14,243 nt of DNA, taken from NCBI GenBank assembly GCA_022449325.1, contig JAKUSK010000018.1, positions 1-14,243 on the forward strand. Reading direction: 5' to 3'. Positions 1 through 6,910 of the stretch are shown piece by piece. Numbering within the stretch: the stretch's first letter is position 1; every line of letters starts with the position of its first letter. The notes beneath the pieces were generated by a model. It was not told the DNA's origin. It made no database searches and saw only the letters and a program-made list of their open reading frames with translations. A program made the position numbers and the translations under genes. Origin of the DNA: Nitrososphaerales archaeon (lineage in GTDB: Archaea; Thermoproteota; Nitrososphaeria; Nitrososphaerales; UBA57).

Positions 1-2
1 TA

Positions 3-1070
3 AAAAGTTGGAGAGATTTACCATTAAAATTGAATTTTTGGAATTCGGTATTGAGAGCAGAAATAAAAGATACAAAGCCTTTCATAAGAACATCAGAGTT
101 TCTATGGCAAGAAGGACACACGGTACATGAAACAAAGGATGATGCAACGAAACAAGTTGAATTTATGTTAGAGTTATACAAAAAATTCGTTAATGAATAT
201 TTAGCATTACCAATACTTACAGGGAAAAAAAGTGATAAAGAGAAATTTGTTGGAGCAGACTATACATTAACATTAGAAGGAATTATGCCCGATGGAAAAG
301 CGTTACAAATGGGTACATCGCATCACCTAGGACAGAACTTTTCAAAGCCATTTGAAATAAGTTTCCTAGGAAAAGATGAAGAACAGCATTTTGCATGGCA
401 AACTTCATGGGGAGTGTCATGGAGATTAATGGGAGCTTTGATAATGACGCATGGAGATAATAAGGGGTTAATTCTACCGCCAAAAATAGCCCCAATACAG
501 ATAGTGATAATTCCAATCTATTATGATGATGTAAAAAAGAATGAAATATTGACTGTTATTGACGATATTGTAGAGAAATTAGATTCGAAAGGTATTAGAA
601 GTTATGTAGATTCAAGTGACCAACACACACCTGGGTGGAAATTCAATCAATGGGAGATGAAAGGAGTGCCTATAAGAATCGAGATAGGACCAAAGGATTT
701 GGACAATAATTCACTTGTAATTGTGAAAAGAAATTCTCGCGATAAGAAGAATATTAGTATCAATGAGAATCCGGTAGATCAGATTGTGAAAGAATTAGAT
801 GTAATTCAGGATGAATTGTTTGAAATTGCAAAAAGTAAGCACGACGACATGATATCCAAGAGTGCAAACTACAAAGAATTATGTGAAAGACTAAACAATG
901 AAAGAGGTTTTGTGAAAGTAGATTGGTGTGGAGATAGAGATTGCGAGGATAAAGTAAAAGACGAAACTGGAGCAGATATAAGATTGATTGAAGATGAGAA
1001 CGTAAATTCAGTTTGCATAGTCTGTGAGAAGATTGCAACAAATTCAGTTTATTTTGCAAAGTCGTATTAG
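3..1070 (+). CDS. proS: Prolyl-tRNA synthetase, archaeal/eukaryal type (3' part; 5' end outside window)
   Basis: This cytosolic class II aminoacyl-tRNA synthetase charges tRNA-Pro with proline. The reading frame is open from base 3, with KSWRDLPLKLN before any start codon, so the TTG at 30 is internal and the gene begins upstream of the window. About 355 residues are visible. Seen in order: the motif 2 region TSEFLWQEGHTVHET; the GTSHHLGQNFSKPFEI stretch; motif 3 GVSWRLMGALIMTHGD; an HGTP-type anticodon-binding domain beginning near LPPKIAPIQIVIIPI; and a C-terminal zinc domain with two Cys pairs (CGDRDC and CIVC). The protein ends in Tyr (FAKSY), typical of archaeal/eukaryal ProRS, where the terminal carboxylate reaches into the enzyme. 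The zinc domain separates it from the usual bacterial ProRS with its editing insert. The next gene starts 41 bases downstream on the same strand. Confidence 0.96.
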   Translation, partial: KSWRDLPLKLNFWNSVLRAEIKDTKPFIRTSEFLWQEGHTVHETKDDATKQVEFMLELYKKFVNEYLALPILTGKKSDKEKFVGADYTLTLEGIMPDGKALQMGTSHHLGQNFSKPFEISFLGKDEEQHFAWQTSWGVSWRLMGALIMTHGDNKGLILPPKIAPIQIVIIPIYYDDVKKNEILTVIDDIVEKLDSKGIRSYVDSSDQHTPGWKFNQWEMKGVPIRIEIGPKDLDNNSLVIVKRNSRDKKNISINENPVDQIVKELDVIQDELFEIAKSKHDDMISKSANYKELCERLNNERGFVKVDWCGDRDCEDKVKDETGADIRLIEDENVNSVCIVCEKIATNSVYFAKSY

Positions 1071-1075
1071 CGTAG

Positions 1076-1111
1076 TTATTTATTCTAATATAACGAGGAA
1101 ATAATACACAC
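1076..1111 (+). promoter_or_regulatory. Possible promoter of the uppP-like gene
   Basis: The 41-base gap after proS is AT-rich. It contains TTATTTATT (1076-1084) and TAATATA (1086-1092), about 23 to 32 bases before the ATG at 1112. Either could be a TATA box for a leaderless or short-leader transcript. The weak GAGGA at 1095-1099 lies 12 bases upstream of the ATG, rather far for a ribosome site. Read-through from proS is equally possible. Confidence 0.3.
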
Positions 1112-1912
1112 ATGGATTTATCTCAATTAATTATCATTAGTATAATACAAGGAATAATTGAATGGTTACCAATTTCAAGTCAAGGAAATATTATAATTTT
1201 GATGTCGGAAGTATTTGATTACAATATAGAAAATGCATTAAAATTATCAATAATTTTACATTTAGGCACATTAATATCTGCATGTATTTACTTTAGAAAT
1301 GAGATATTTCAAATCATAGTAAATTTAAAAGATTATAAATTTGGTTACAGTACGGAATCGAATTCACTTACTACATTTATAATTTTATCAACAATATCAT
1401 CCAGCATAGTAGGATTAGTGATTTTTTCAAGTCTTCTGGATATATCAGGAAATTTTCTATTCACATTAATGATTGGGATTGGATTAATTATAACAGGAAT
1501 AATTCAAAAAACAATTAAATCCGATTTAAAGAATGAAAGGAATCTAGATAACAAAGTAGCCATAGCAACTGGAATTTTACAAGGATTTGCAGTAATTCCA
1601 GGAATTTCAAGGTCAGGAATAACAACTTCATACTTACTATTTAGAAGATTTAATCCAAGTACGGCATTAAGATTGTCGTTCATTATGAGCATACCCGCCG
1701 TATTTTTAGCGAATTTATTCGTAATATTTGTGGAAGGAATTCAAGATTTACAATTCATAGAACTAATTATTGCAGTTGCATTTTCATGTGTCTCAGGTTT
1801 AATTTCAATAAGTAGTTTCATAAAAATTGCACAAAAAATTAGATTTTGGATATTTTCAATATTCGTAGGAGGATTATTGGTAATACCGTATATATTAAAC
1901 TTAATAAGTTAG
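1112..1912 (+). CDS. uppP: UppP/BacA-family polyprenyl-diphosphate phosphatase (archaeal type)
   Basis: This polytopic membrane protein of 266 residues belongs to the BacA/UppP family, whose bacterial members dephosphorylate undecaprenyl diphosphate to recycle the lipid carrier. Both family signature regions are visible. The first is QGIIEWLPISSQGN (residues 13-26). The second is PGISRSGITTS (163-173) with the conserved Arg167. Between and after them are several hydrophobic helices, and the length matches the family. Aligned by eye with E. coli UppP, Glu21 is kept (E17 here), Glu17 is Gln13, and the proposed catalytic His30 is Asn26. Archaeal homologues I recall also lack this His. No murein is expected in this organism, so the likely substrate is a dolichol-type carrier diphosphate used in protein glycosylation or S-layer building. 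That substrate is inferred. The family call is firm. Confidence 0.88.
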   Translation: MDLSQLIIISIIQGIIEWLPISSQGNIIILMSEVFDYNIENALKLSIILHLGTLISACIYFRNEIFQIIVNLKDYKFGYSTESNSLTTFIILSTISSSIVGLVIFSSLLDISGNFLFTLMIGIGLIITGIIQKTIKSDLKNERNLDNKVAIATGILQGFAVIPGISRSGITTSYLLFRRFNPSTALRLSFIMSIPAVFLANLFVIFVEGIQDLQFIELIIAVAFSCVSGLISISSFIKIAQKIRFWIFSIFVGGLLVIPYILNLIS

Positions 1913-1937
1913 ATTTCGGTTAAACAGAAAAACATAG

Positions 1938-1960
1938 AATTATAAAGTAATTTTATAATT
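1938..1960. repeat. 9-bp perfect inverted repeat overlapping a TATA box
   Basis: AATTATAAA at 1938-1946 and TTTATAATT at 1952-1960 are perfect reverse complements separated by 5 bases. The left arm contains the TATA element placed about 25 bases before the ATG at 1968. It could be an operator, a two-way TATA element, or chance in AT-rich DNA. Confidence 0.6.
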
Positions 1961-1967
1961 GATTTAT
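1941..1967 (+). promoter_or_regulatory. TATA-box promoter for a leaderless small gene
   Basis: TATAAA at 1941-1946 is centred about 25 bases before the ATG at 1968, the usual spacing for an archaeal leaderless transcript. No ribosome-binding site is visible between it and the ATG. This placement favours the ATG at 1968 over the in-frame TTG at 1959. Confidence 0.55.
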
Positions 1968-2237
1968 ATGAGTGAAACACCGGAAATAAAACACAAGGTT
2001 CCAGTAAAGGACTATCCAGAAGGTACTAAACCAAAAAGAGTTTCCAAGGAAGTTACAGAAACATTAAAAGGAGTAGTAAGTACAAAAAAAATTGGTAAAT
2101 TAAAAAAACAATATGTAGAATGTCCAGTATTAAAAGAAGACAGAAATTTTGTAGAATGTTTTGCATGTAAATCACACATAAGACGAGTTATGGGTGAAGT
2201 AGACTGTGCTGGCGGATCTACAGAATTCCAAATATAA
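1968..2237 (+). CDS. Small four-cysteine protein of unknown function
   Basis: I do not recognise this 89-residue protein. The N-terminal half is lysine-rich and polar (for example KPKRVSKEVTETLKG), without a signal peptide or membrane segment. The C-terminal half holds Cys52, Cys64, Cys67 and Cys80 in the pattern C-x11-C-x2-C-x12-C, with His70 nearby. That layout would suit one zinc or iron-sulfur site, but this is inference. The start is set at ATG 1968 because a TATA box sits 25 bases upstream; the in-frame TTG at 1959 would add three residues and crowd the TATA box. It has its own promoter rather than being coupled to uppP. It converges on top6A with only 10 bases between stop codons. It may be a lineage-specific nucleic-acid-binding or redox protein. 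Confidence 0.75.
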   Translation: MSETPEIKHKVPVKDYPEGTKPKRVSKEVTETLKGVVSTKKIGKLKKQYVECPVLKEDRNFVECFACKSHIRRVMGEVDCAGGSTEFQI

Positions 2238-2239
2238 GG

Positions 2240-2245
2240 AAAAAA
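2240..2245 (-). terminator. Possible oligo-U terminator after top6A
   Basis: A run of six A on the plus strand (2240-2245) gives six U on the minus-strand transcript, starting two bases after the top6A stop. Archaeal RNA polymerase commonly terminates at such U runs without a hairpin. It lies in the 10-base gap to the convergent gene. Confidence 0.4.
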
Positions 2246-2247
2246 CA

Positions 2248-3366
2248 CTACATACTTTTTGCTTGTTCTAATTTTTCAGGTAGATATTTATCAACAATAG
2301 TAGTTAAGCCATATTTGCTAAAAGCTTCTAATTCACATTTAGCTTTAATTTCCATAAATACATCGAGTTCTTTACTCCATACGCCTTTTTGGTATCGTGG
2401 ATCACGTTTCAATTCAGAAACTCTTTTAAAATCCATTTCAGTCATAGGAATTGTAGGCAATTTATATTTGGCAATATCAGAGGCCCAAATACCCAACCAT
2501 TTAGCAGAAGGTACAGTAAGATCACGTAGATGTGCAGCCCCAGCAGAACCAGATACGATAACCATTGCAATATGCTCACCGTAGACGTCGCCGTCAGTCA
2601 TAATGTATACAGGAAGATTAAGTTCTTCGTGTAAACGTTTGAGCATATATCGTGTAGTACGAGGAGCTTGTCCAGCAGTATCGATGATTATAGCTTTGTA
2701 TTTAGAATGAACTTTCTCTTCAACAAACCTGTTAAAGAGGCCTCCTTTTTCTATAGCAATAATCATTTCAGCAGAGGTACTAACAAAATCAGCAGTACTA
2801 AGACTAGGTCCAATTAAATAACCATCAGGATGTGAAGAGAGATTCAATCTATTTCCCTCATAACCAGGAACAGTATATTCAATATCTAGGTCTCCAAATA
2901 TTGCAGAGCGCTCTTCAGGATAAATATTCAGTCTTTCTCTTGCAGTAGATATGACGGATTCAAGGTCAGTAATGATTGCATCAGATTCAGGTTGATCTTC
3001 ATAATCGACAGCGTAAGCTTGTGATGAGTAATAGACATCTCGAAGGGTAGATGATTTTTTATTAGACATCAATTCATTGGCAAAAAATGCAAGCCAAGTC
3101 ATTTGAGTAAATGGACGAATATGTTTAATATTTGACGCAGTGCGTGATACTGTTCTAGAACCAAGAATATATTGTTTAGTTTTTTTGTCGTAGACTATAT
3201 TACTCACCGATCTAACAGGAAAATGGATTGTAGGAAATTTCTGAGAGTTCAAATCAGAATAAATTTTTTCTCCAAGTTGTTTTAATTGAGATTTAATTTG
3301 GACTTTCTGTTCTTCTATGTCATTCTGACGTTTGGAGGATTTAGTTTGTTTTTTAGATTTAGGCAT
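2248..3366 (-). CDS. top6A: DNA topoisomerase VI subunit A
   Basis: This is the Spo11-like DNA-cleaving subunit of type IIB topoisomerase VI (A2B2), which relaxes supercoils and decatenates DNA. The protein has 372 residues, normal for the family. A basic Lys-rich tail (residues 1-13) precedes a winged-helix (CAP-like) domain. That domain carries the catalytic tyrosine in TLRDVYYSSQAY (tandem Tyr112/Tyr113; Spo11 alignment favours the second). The TOPRIM domain follows, with its metal-binding glutamate in AIEKGG (E206) and the DxD pair in TDGDVYGEHI (D258, D260). The start ATG overlaps the top6B stop by one base (TAATG), so the two subunits are translationally coupled. Archaeal homologues I recall usually read DGDPWG or similar at the DxD; here it is DGDVYG with both Asp retained. 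It is the last gene of the seven-gene minus-strand block. Confidence 0.96.
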   Translation of the reverse strand: MPKSKKQTKSSKRQNDIEEQKVQIKSQLKQLGEKIYSDLNSQKFPTIHFPVRSVSNIVYDKKTKQYILGSRTVSRTASNIKHIRPFTQMTWLAFFANELMSNKKSSTLRDVYYSSQAYAVDYEDQPESDAIITDLESVISTARERLNIYPEERSAIFGDLDIEYTVPGYEGNRLNLSSHPDGYLIGPSLSTADFVSTSAEMIIAIEKGGLFNRFVEEKVHSKYKAIIIDTAGQAPRTTRYMLKRLHEELNLPVYIMTDGDVYGEHIAMVIVSGSAGAAHLRDLTVPSAKWLGIWASDIAKYKLPTIPMTEMDFKRVSELKRDPRYQKGVWSKELDVFMEIKAKCELEAFSKYGLTTIVDKYLPEKLEQAKSM

Positions 3367-4916
3367 TAATTATCGGCCTCTGATTCTTCAAGATATGTTT
3401 TAAGCATGGGCTGGAAATTAGGTAAGTTTTTTTTCCCAGACAAGTCTTTTGAAAATTCCGCGATTAATGGAAGGTATTTTGAATATATATCTCGTCTTCG
3501 TTTTACTGCGTCTTGAGACGATTTGCGAGACAAATGTAATCGAAGTTGTCGAAGAACTTCACGAACTGCATTTTTCAATTCACGTTCAATTTCTGGTCTG
3601 TCTGCAAGGAATTCTTTTCCAGCTGTTTTAAACGGTACTTTAGTTGAACATACATGAGTAATTAATGCCAAGGGTGCATTATCTGGAATTTTATAGGCTC
3701 GTTTTTTGTCTATTGCGAGATCCTTCACGACTTGCCATGCAATATCGCTGCCTTCGTCGTAAAGTAGAGGGATTCTATTAGCATATCGAAATAATTTCAC
3801 ACCACCGGCACCAACATTTCCACCGTATGCAAGTCCAACTTCTACGATGAATGGGAAACCAGAATATGCAGAAGGAGGTCTTATGGCAATTGTAGAAAAT
3901 TCAGGTGAAAGCTCACTCATTATACCCGCATTCAATATATCGCGACCAAGAGGAGACAAACAATGAGAATCGGGAGGCAAAAAGGATTCATAGCTATGCA
4001 TTTCATCGACCATTTTTACTATACTTTCATATGCAAGATCTTTGGGACTTCCTGAAGGGTCTATACCTGCAGATTTAAAGAAATTAGTAGAAGTAGTGGC
4101 GCCGACTCGATGGAAATTATTAGTAAGTAATTTATGAAGGGTTTTATCTTTAGTATCTTCAATTAAACGTCTCATCCCCTCAAAGTCAAATCCATGTGGA
4201 TGAGGTTGAGTCTCCACAGGAGGTTTTGGTAAGGAAGTCGTACTTCTCGGATAATAAAGTAGTCTTCCTTGTGCGTCAATAAAAGATATCTCAGCATAAG
4301 GAGTAACTAATGCAGATTCTAGGAAATAATCATGGACTTTAGCAGAAGCGCGAAATGAATCGCCGGTAAGTAATAATTCAACAGTAGTTCCGGTAGTTCC
4401 TTTTCCTTCAATGATTTCTTTTTTAATAATAACGGGTTCGTTTTTCTGAATGTCAATTCTTAAAGTAAATTTATGGGTTTTTTTTCCATCAATCGAAGTG
4501 TAAATAATTACAGGTTTACTAGTTGTAATTTGTCCGTATAAGACAGCCATAGTTCCCCCCATACCAAACATACCACGAGCTTGTCGGAGTTTGTACTTGC
4601 TGCCATAGAATACACGACCAAATGCATCAGGAGCTTTTTCAGGATCTATTCCAGGTCCATTATCACTAACTTTAAGTTGGTAAGTACGAGGTTCAGAAGC
4701 GTTCAATTGATCAATTACAGGAGTCATTCGAACATAGATATTAGGAAGAATTTCCGCAGATTCACAGGCGTCAAGAGAGTTTTCTACTAATTCACGAGTA
4801 GCAGTATAAAGCGCTTTAGCAGGATTACTAAAACCAGCTAAATCTCTATTACGATAAAAGAATTCACTAGGCGAAATACCAGAGAATGTAGTTTTAGTTT
4901 TCGACAACAGGACCAT
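3366..4916 (-). CDS. top6B: DNA topoisomerase VI subunit B
   Basis: This is the ATP-dependent clamp subunit of topoisomerase VI. The 516-residue protein shows a GHKL ATPase domain with the N-box TRELVENSLDA (E42, N46), the ATP-lid Asp85 in SDNGPGI, and glycine-rich GMFGMGG (115-121). A GTTVELLLTGD segment (residues 176-186) belongs to the same domain. An H2TH-like middle follows. The transducer domain carries VEVGLAYGG, the ANRIPLLYDEG signature (379-389) and the switch-lysine loop STKVPFKTAGKE (424-435). The C-terminal region (440-480) is highly basic and probably helical. The ATG at 4916 lies inside the end of the KH-protein gene (23-base overlap); a TTG at codon 4 is an alternative but also overlaps. 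All ATPase residues looked for are present, so the enzyme should be active with the adjacent subunit A. Confidence 0.96.
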   Translation of the reverse strand: MVLLSKTKTTFSGISPSEFFYRNRDLAGFSNPAKALYTATRELVENSLDACESAEILPNIYVRMTPVIDQLNASEPRTYQLKVSDNGPGIDPEKAPDAFGRVFYGSKYKLRQARGMFGMGGTMAVLYGQITTSKPVIIYTSIDGKKTHKFTLRIDIQKNEPVIIKKEIIEGKGTTGTTVELLLTGDSFRASAKVHDYFLESALVTPYAEISFIDAQGRLLYYPRSTTSLPKPPVETQPHPHGFDFEGMRRLIEDTKDKTLHKLLTNNFHRVGATTSTNFFKSAGIDPSGSPKDLAYESIVKMVDEMHSYESFLPPDSHCLSPLGRDILNAGIMSELSPEFSTIAIRPPSAYSGFPFIVEVGLAYGGNVGAGGVKLFRYANRIPLLYDEGSDIAWQVVKDLAIDKKRAYKIPDNAPLALITHVCSTKVPFKTAGKEFLADRPEIERELKNAVREVLRQLRLHLSRKSSQDAVKRRRDIYSKYLPLIAEFSKDLSGKKNLPNFQPMLKTYLEESEADN

Positions 4917-5463
4917 CTTCCCATAATTGCATTCGGTCTAATTTAGATTGAGTTCGGCTTTTTTGTAATAAATCATAAGCAGTTTTATGTTGAGCGCCTG
5001 AAATGAGTAGATTTAATGCATTCTCAACTAATTTAATTTGTTCATATGAACCAATTATAGAAATAGAATGTCCATATACAGAGATATTTGTATTAGAAAT
5101 TTCCTCCATGACTTTTCTAGCTTTGCCGTTTTGACCAATTACACGAGATTTAATTCGAGATATAGAATGTGATGATTTTTTGAAATACTGAGTAAGATCA
5201 ATTATGGAAAGGAATTTATCATCGTCAAGAAGATTAGAAGCATTAACTTTTGAGAAACCATGGGCAATAGATTGAACTAAATCAACAGCAAGAAGAGGAT
5301 TGGAAATTTCATTAGCGCTAGATATATGGACTTCACCACTACGACTATCTATATCGAGACTGACGTTGCATTTTTGTTCAATCCAAAGTTTTGTTTTTCC
5401 TGATTTACCGACAATAGATCCAATACGATCAATAGGGATACGAATTGTTTTATCAAACATCAT
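4894..5463 (-). CDS. Dim2/Pno1-like two-KH-domain RNA-binding protein
   Basis: This belongs to the universal archaeal KH-domain family (aDim2p, related to eukaryal Pno1/Dim2), which acts in maturation of the small-subunit rRNA 3' end. Of about 188-189 residues, two KH domains are visible. The first has GKSG after IPIDRIGSIV (residues 18-21, counted from MFDKT), and the second has GQNG (109-112) after ISRIKSRVI. The tail GAQHKTAYDLLQ resembles the Pno1/Dim2 ending. The ATG at 5463 (or the adjacent ATG at 5460) is preferred: a longer in-frame reading to 5514 would add a Leu-rich stretch that is only the end of the RIO1 gene in another frame. The start overlaps the RIO1 stop by about 8-11 bases and the end overlaps top6B by 23, so all three are probably translated in a coupled way. 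Pyrococcus aDim2p is reported to bind aIF2-alpha and the 16S 3' end. Confidence 0.9.
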   Translation of the reverse strand: MMFDKTIRIPIDRIGSIVGKSGKTKLWIEQKCNVSLDIDSRSGEVHISSANEISNPLLAVDLVQSIAHGFSKVNASNLLDDDKFLSIIDLTQYFKKSSHSISRIKSRVIGQNGKARKVMEEISNTNISVYGHSISIIGSYEQIKLVENALNLLISGAQHKTAYDLLQKSRTQSKLDRMQLWEDGPVVEN

Positions 5464-6244
5464 TTTCAGTAATCTCCGTAAAGATAGATTTAGCATCAGG
5501 AGTAGTAATACCACGTTTAGAAAAGAATCTACAAAGATTAGTCAAATCTCTTAATAAGAAATCATTAGACATAGGATGTGAAACATCAACTGCAGAACCA
5601 AAATCAAACAATATCAAATCTTTAGAATTTTTGAATACATTATATTCAGATAAATCTGAATGAACTAGATGTGATTGCATATATAATTTAGTAATCAAGT
5701 TAAGAAGCTCTTCAAAATCTGATTCTTCAACCTCAGTTTCTGAAAGAGTAGGAAAAGGAGCCCCGTCAATACCTTGAAAATCCATGACCAAGACATTTTG
5801 TTTTACAGCAATAGGTTTCGGAACAGGAAGATTAACAGAATGTGCTTTTGAAAGATTTTTGAATTCTTTCCGAGCCCATAATTCAATTAGTTTATGCCCA
5901 TTTGTATTAATATTTTTAAAACGATTGTCTCCTTCGATGTATTGCAGTCTTTTACGAAATTCAGATGCAACTGTAAGATAAATTTTAATGGCAACGTCAT
6001 TTCCTTCAGGAGTAACCCCCCAGAATATATTCGATTCTTTACCAGAATTAACTATTCCATTCAAATAGGAAAGTGTGCGATTATTAAAAAGAGAATAAAG
6101 TGTAAGAAGAGTGGGTTTATTAAAAACGTCTTGAAAAACTTGATAATCTTCAGAACGTTTTTTTAATGAACGATTTAATTTTTCAGAATTATTTACTTTG
6201 TTTAATGCTTTTTTAATTGCGCGGTTATCAATTTGAAATGACAT
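5453..6244 (-). CDS. rio1: RIO1-type serine protein kinase/ATPase
   Basis: RIO1 is an atypical kinase/ATPase of late small-subunit ribosome maturation in archaea and eukaryotes. The 263-residue protein carries the RIO1 ATP loop NSGKESNIF (residues 66-74), the ATP-anchoring lysine in VAIKIY (K87), the catalytic loop VHSDLSEYN (D197, N202) and the metal-binding FDFGSAVD (D214). It closes with SHPMSND and a helical C-terminus. VHSDLSEYNV and the STGKE-like loop point to RIO1 rather than RIO2, and no N-terminal winged helix is seen. It starts 3 bases after the aIF1A stop, behind a TAGGAT sequence that could help ribosome loading. Its position between aIF1A and the Dim2-like gene is a known archaeal arrangement and supports a role at the initiation-competent 30S subunit. 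Confidence 0.95.
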   Translation of the reverse strand: MSFQIDNRAIKKALNKVNNSEKLNRSLKKRSEDYQVFQDVFNKPTLLTLYSLFNNRTLSYLNGIVNSGKESNIFWGVTPEGNDVAIKIYLTVASEFRKRLQYIEGDNRFKNINTNGHKLIELWARKEFKNLSKAHSVNLPVPKPIAVKQNVLVMDFQGIDGAPFPTLSETEVEESDFEELLNLITKLYMQSHLVHSDLSEYNVFKNSKDLILFDFGSAVDVSHPMSNDFLLRDLTNLCRFFSKRGITTPDAKSIFTEITENDV

Positions 6245-6247
6245 ATC

Positions 6248-6559
6248 CTACAAGTCCTTTGGAAGGTGTCCTTGTGATTGTAACCATTCAACTTGCCCTA
6301 CAGTATATCTCCAAAGAATGTCTCCTCTTTCTCCTGTTTTAAACTCCCAAGGCGCAATTATAACAACATCATTATCACGAATCCAGACTCTACGCTTTAA
6401 TTTTCCACGTATTCGTCCAATACGAATCTTATCGTCTGCACATTTAATCTGAATAAGCTCACTTCCCAAGTGTTTAACAACTCTTCCGAACATTTCACCT
6501 TCTTGAGGCAAAACAATATCTTTGAGAGACTTTTCGTTTAGAACTTTTCGCTTACCCAT
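6248..6559 (-). CDS. eif1A: Translation initiation factor aIF1A
   Basis: This cytosolic S1/OB-fold initiation factor binds the decoding site of the small subunit and assists start-codon selection. At 103 residues it is family-sized. A short basic N-terminal tail precedes the OB domain, with EGEMFGRVVKHLGSELIQI (residues 20-38) and the basic KIRIGRIRGKLKRRVWIRD (44-62) that contacts rRNA. VVIIAPWEF follows, and the C-terminal extension includes DILWRYT. No zinc or kinase fusion is present. The ATG is preceded by GGTGAT three bases upstream, which matches the expected anti-Shine-Dalgarno complement, so a leadered transcript is likely. A 37-base gap to the preceding DUF424 gene leaves room for an internal promoter. 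RIO1 follows after 3 bases. Confidence 0.95.
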   Translation of the reverse strand: MGKRKVLNEKSLKDIVLPQEGEMFGRVVKHLGSELIQIKCADDKIRIGRIRGKLKRRVWIRDNDVVIIAPWEFKTGERGDILWRYTVGQVEWLQSQGHLPKDL

Positions 6560-6562
6560 TAT

Positions 6563-6568
6563 ATCACC
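6563..6568 (-). promoter_or_regulatory. Shine-Dalgarno-like site of aIF1A
   Basis: On the minus strand GGTGAT lies three bases before the ATG at 6559. It matches part of the canonical GGAGGTGATC complement of the 16S 3' end. Its presence fits an internal gene of an operon, in contrast to the leaderless-looking first genes. Confidence 0.5.
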
Positions 6569-6596
6569 ATATTATTGGAAAAATTAGTAATAAACC

Positions 6597-6908
6597 CTAT
6601 TGTAGAAATTTATAAATTAGAACAAAAGACACGCCTTCGATTTTTTTTATTGACTCAATAGATACCAATTCTAAATTAATCGCCAAGTCTACAATATCAT
6701 TTCCAACAAGATTTAAAGTATCGGATTTTTTTAACAGTTCAATAGCCTGATTTTCGTCAATAACAGTACCGCCAAAGTAATCTTCAGTGATTTCAATTTC
6801 ATAGTCGCCTTCAGATATGGTTTTTCCAATGTTTACAGTATCACAGATATTTACAATATGAATATTAGCATCAGTTATTGAACGAAAATGAAAGGATTTA
6901 GAAGCCAT
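6597..6908 (-). CDS. DUF424 family protein
   Basis: I assign this small archaeal protein to DUF424 (PF04242) from its pattern: a GKTISEGDYEIEI strand pair (residues 28-40), YFGGTVIDENQAIELL (44-59), then the helix LNLVGNDIVDLAINL (65-79) and a closing IEGVSFVLIYKF. The family is conserved in archaea and, to my knowledge, has no established biochemical role. The protein has 103 residues when started at ATG 6908. A longer reading to 6953 would overlap aIF2-beta and add residues that do not resemble the family. The ATG lies 2 bases after the aIF2-beta stop, which implies tight coupling, and aIF1A comes next. The surroundings suggest a role in translation initiation or small-subunit biogenesis; that is inference from context only. 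Confidence 0.82.
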   Translation of the reverse strand: MASKSFHFRSITDANIHIVNICDTVNIGKTISEGDYEIEITEDYFGGTVIDENQAIELLKKSDTLNLVGNDIVDLAINLELVSIESIKKIEGVSFVLIYKFLQ

Positions 6909-6910
6909 AA

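Noticed and set aside
30..32. TTG as start codon of proS
   Set aside because: The frame continues upstream to the window edge with the conserved SWRDLP stretch, so this is an internal Leu codon.
760..1113. 117-codon open frame antisense to the end of proS
   Set aside because: The Leu/His/Ser-rich translation has no family resemblance and lies fully opposite a well-conserved gene. It is a shadow of that gene's codon use.
5464..5514. N-terminal extension of the Dim2-like protein with a Leu-rich stretch
   Set aside because: It overlaps the RIO1 coding end and is not KH sequence. The ATGATG at 5463/5460 is directly followed by the conserved KH start.
5894..6166. 90-codon plus-strand frame inside the RIO1 gene
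   Set aside because: It is antisense to conserved RIO1 motifs and has no promoter, ribosome site or family features.
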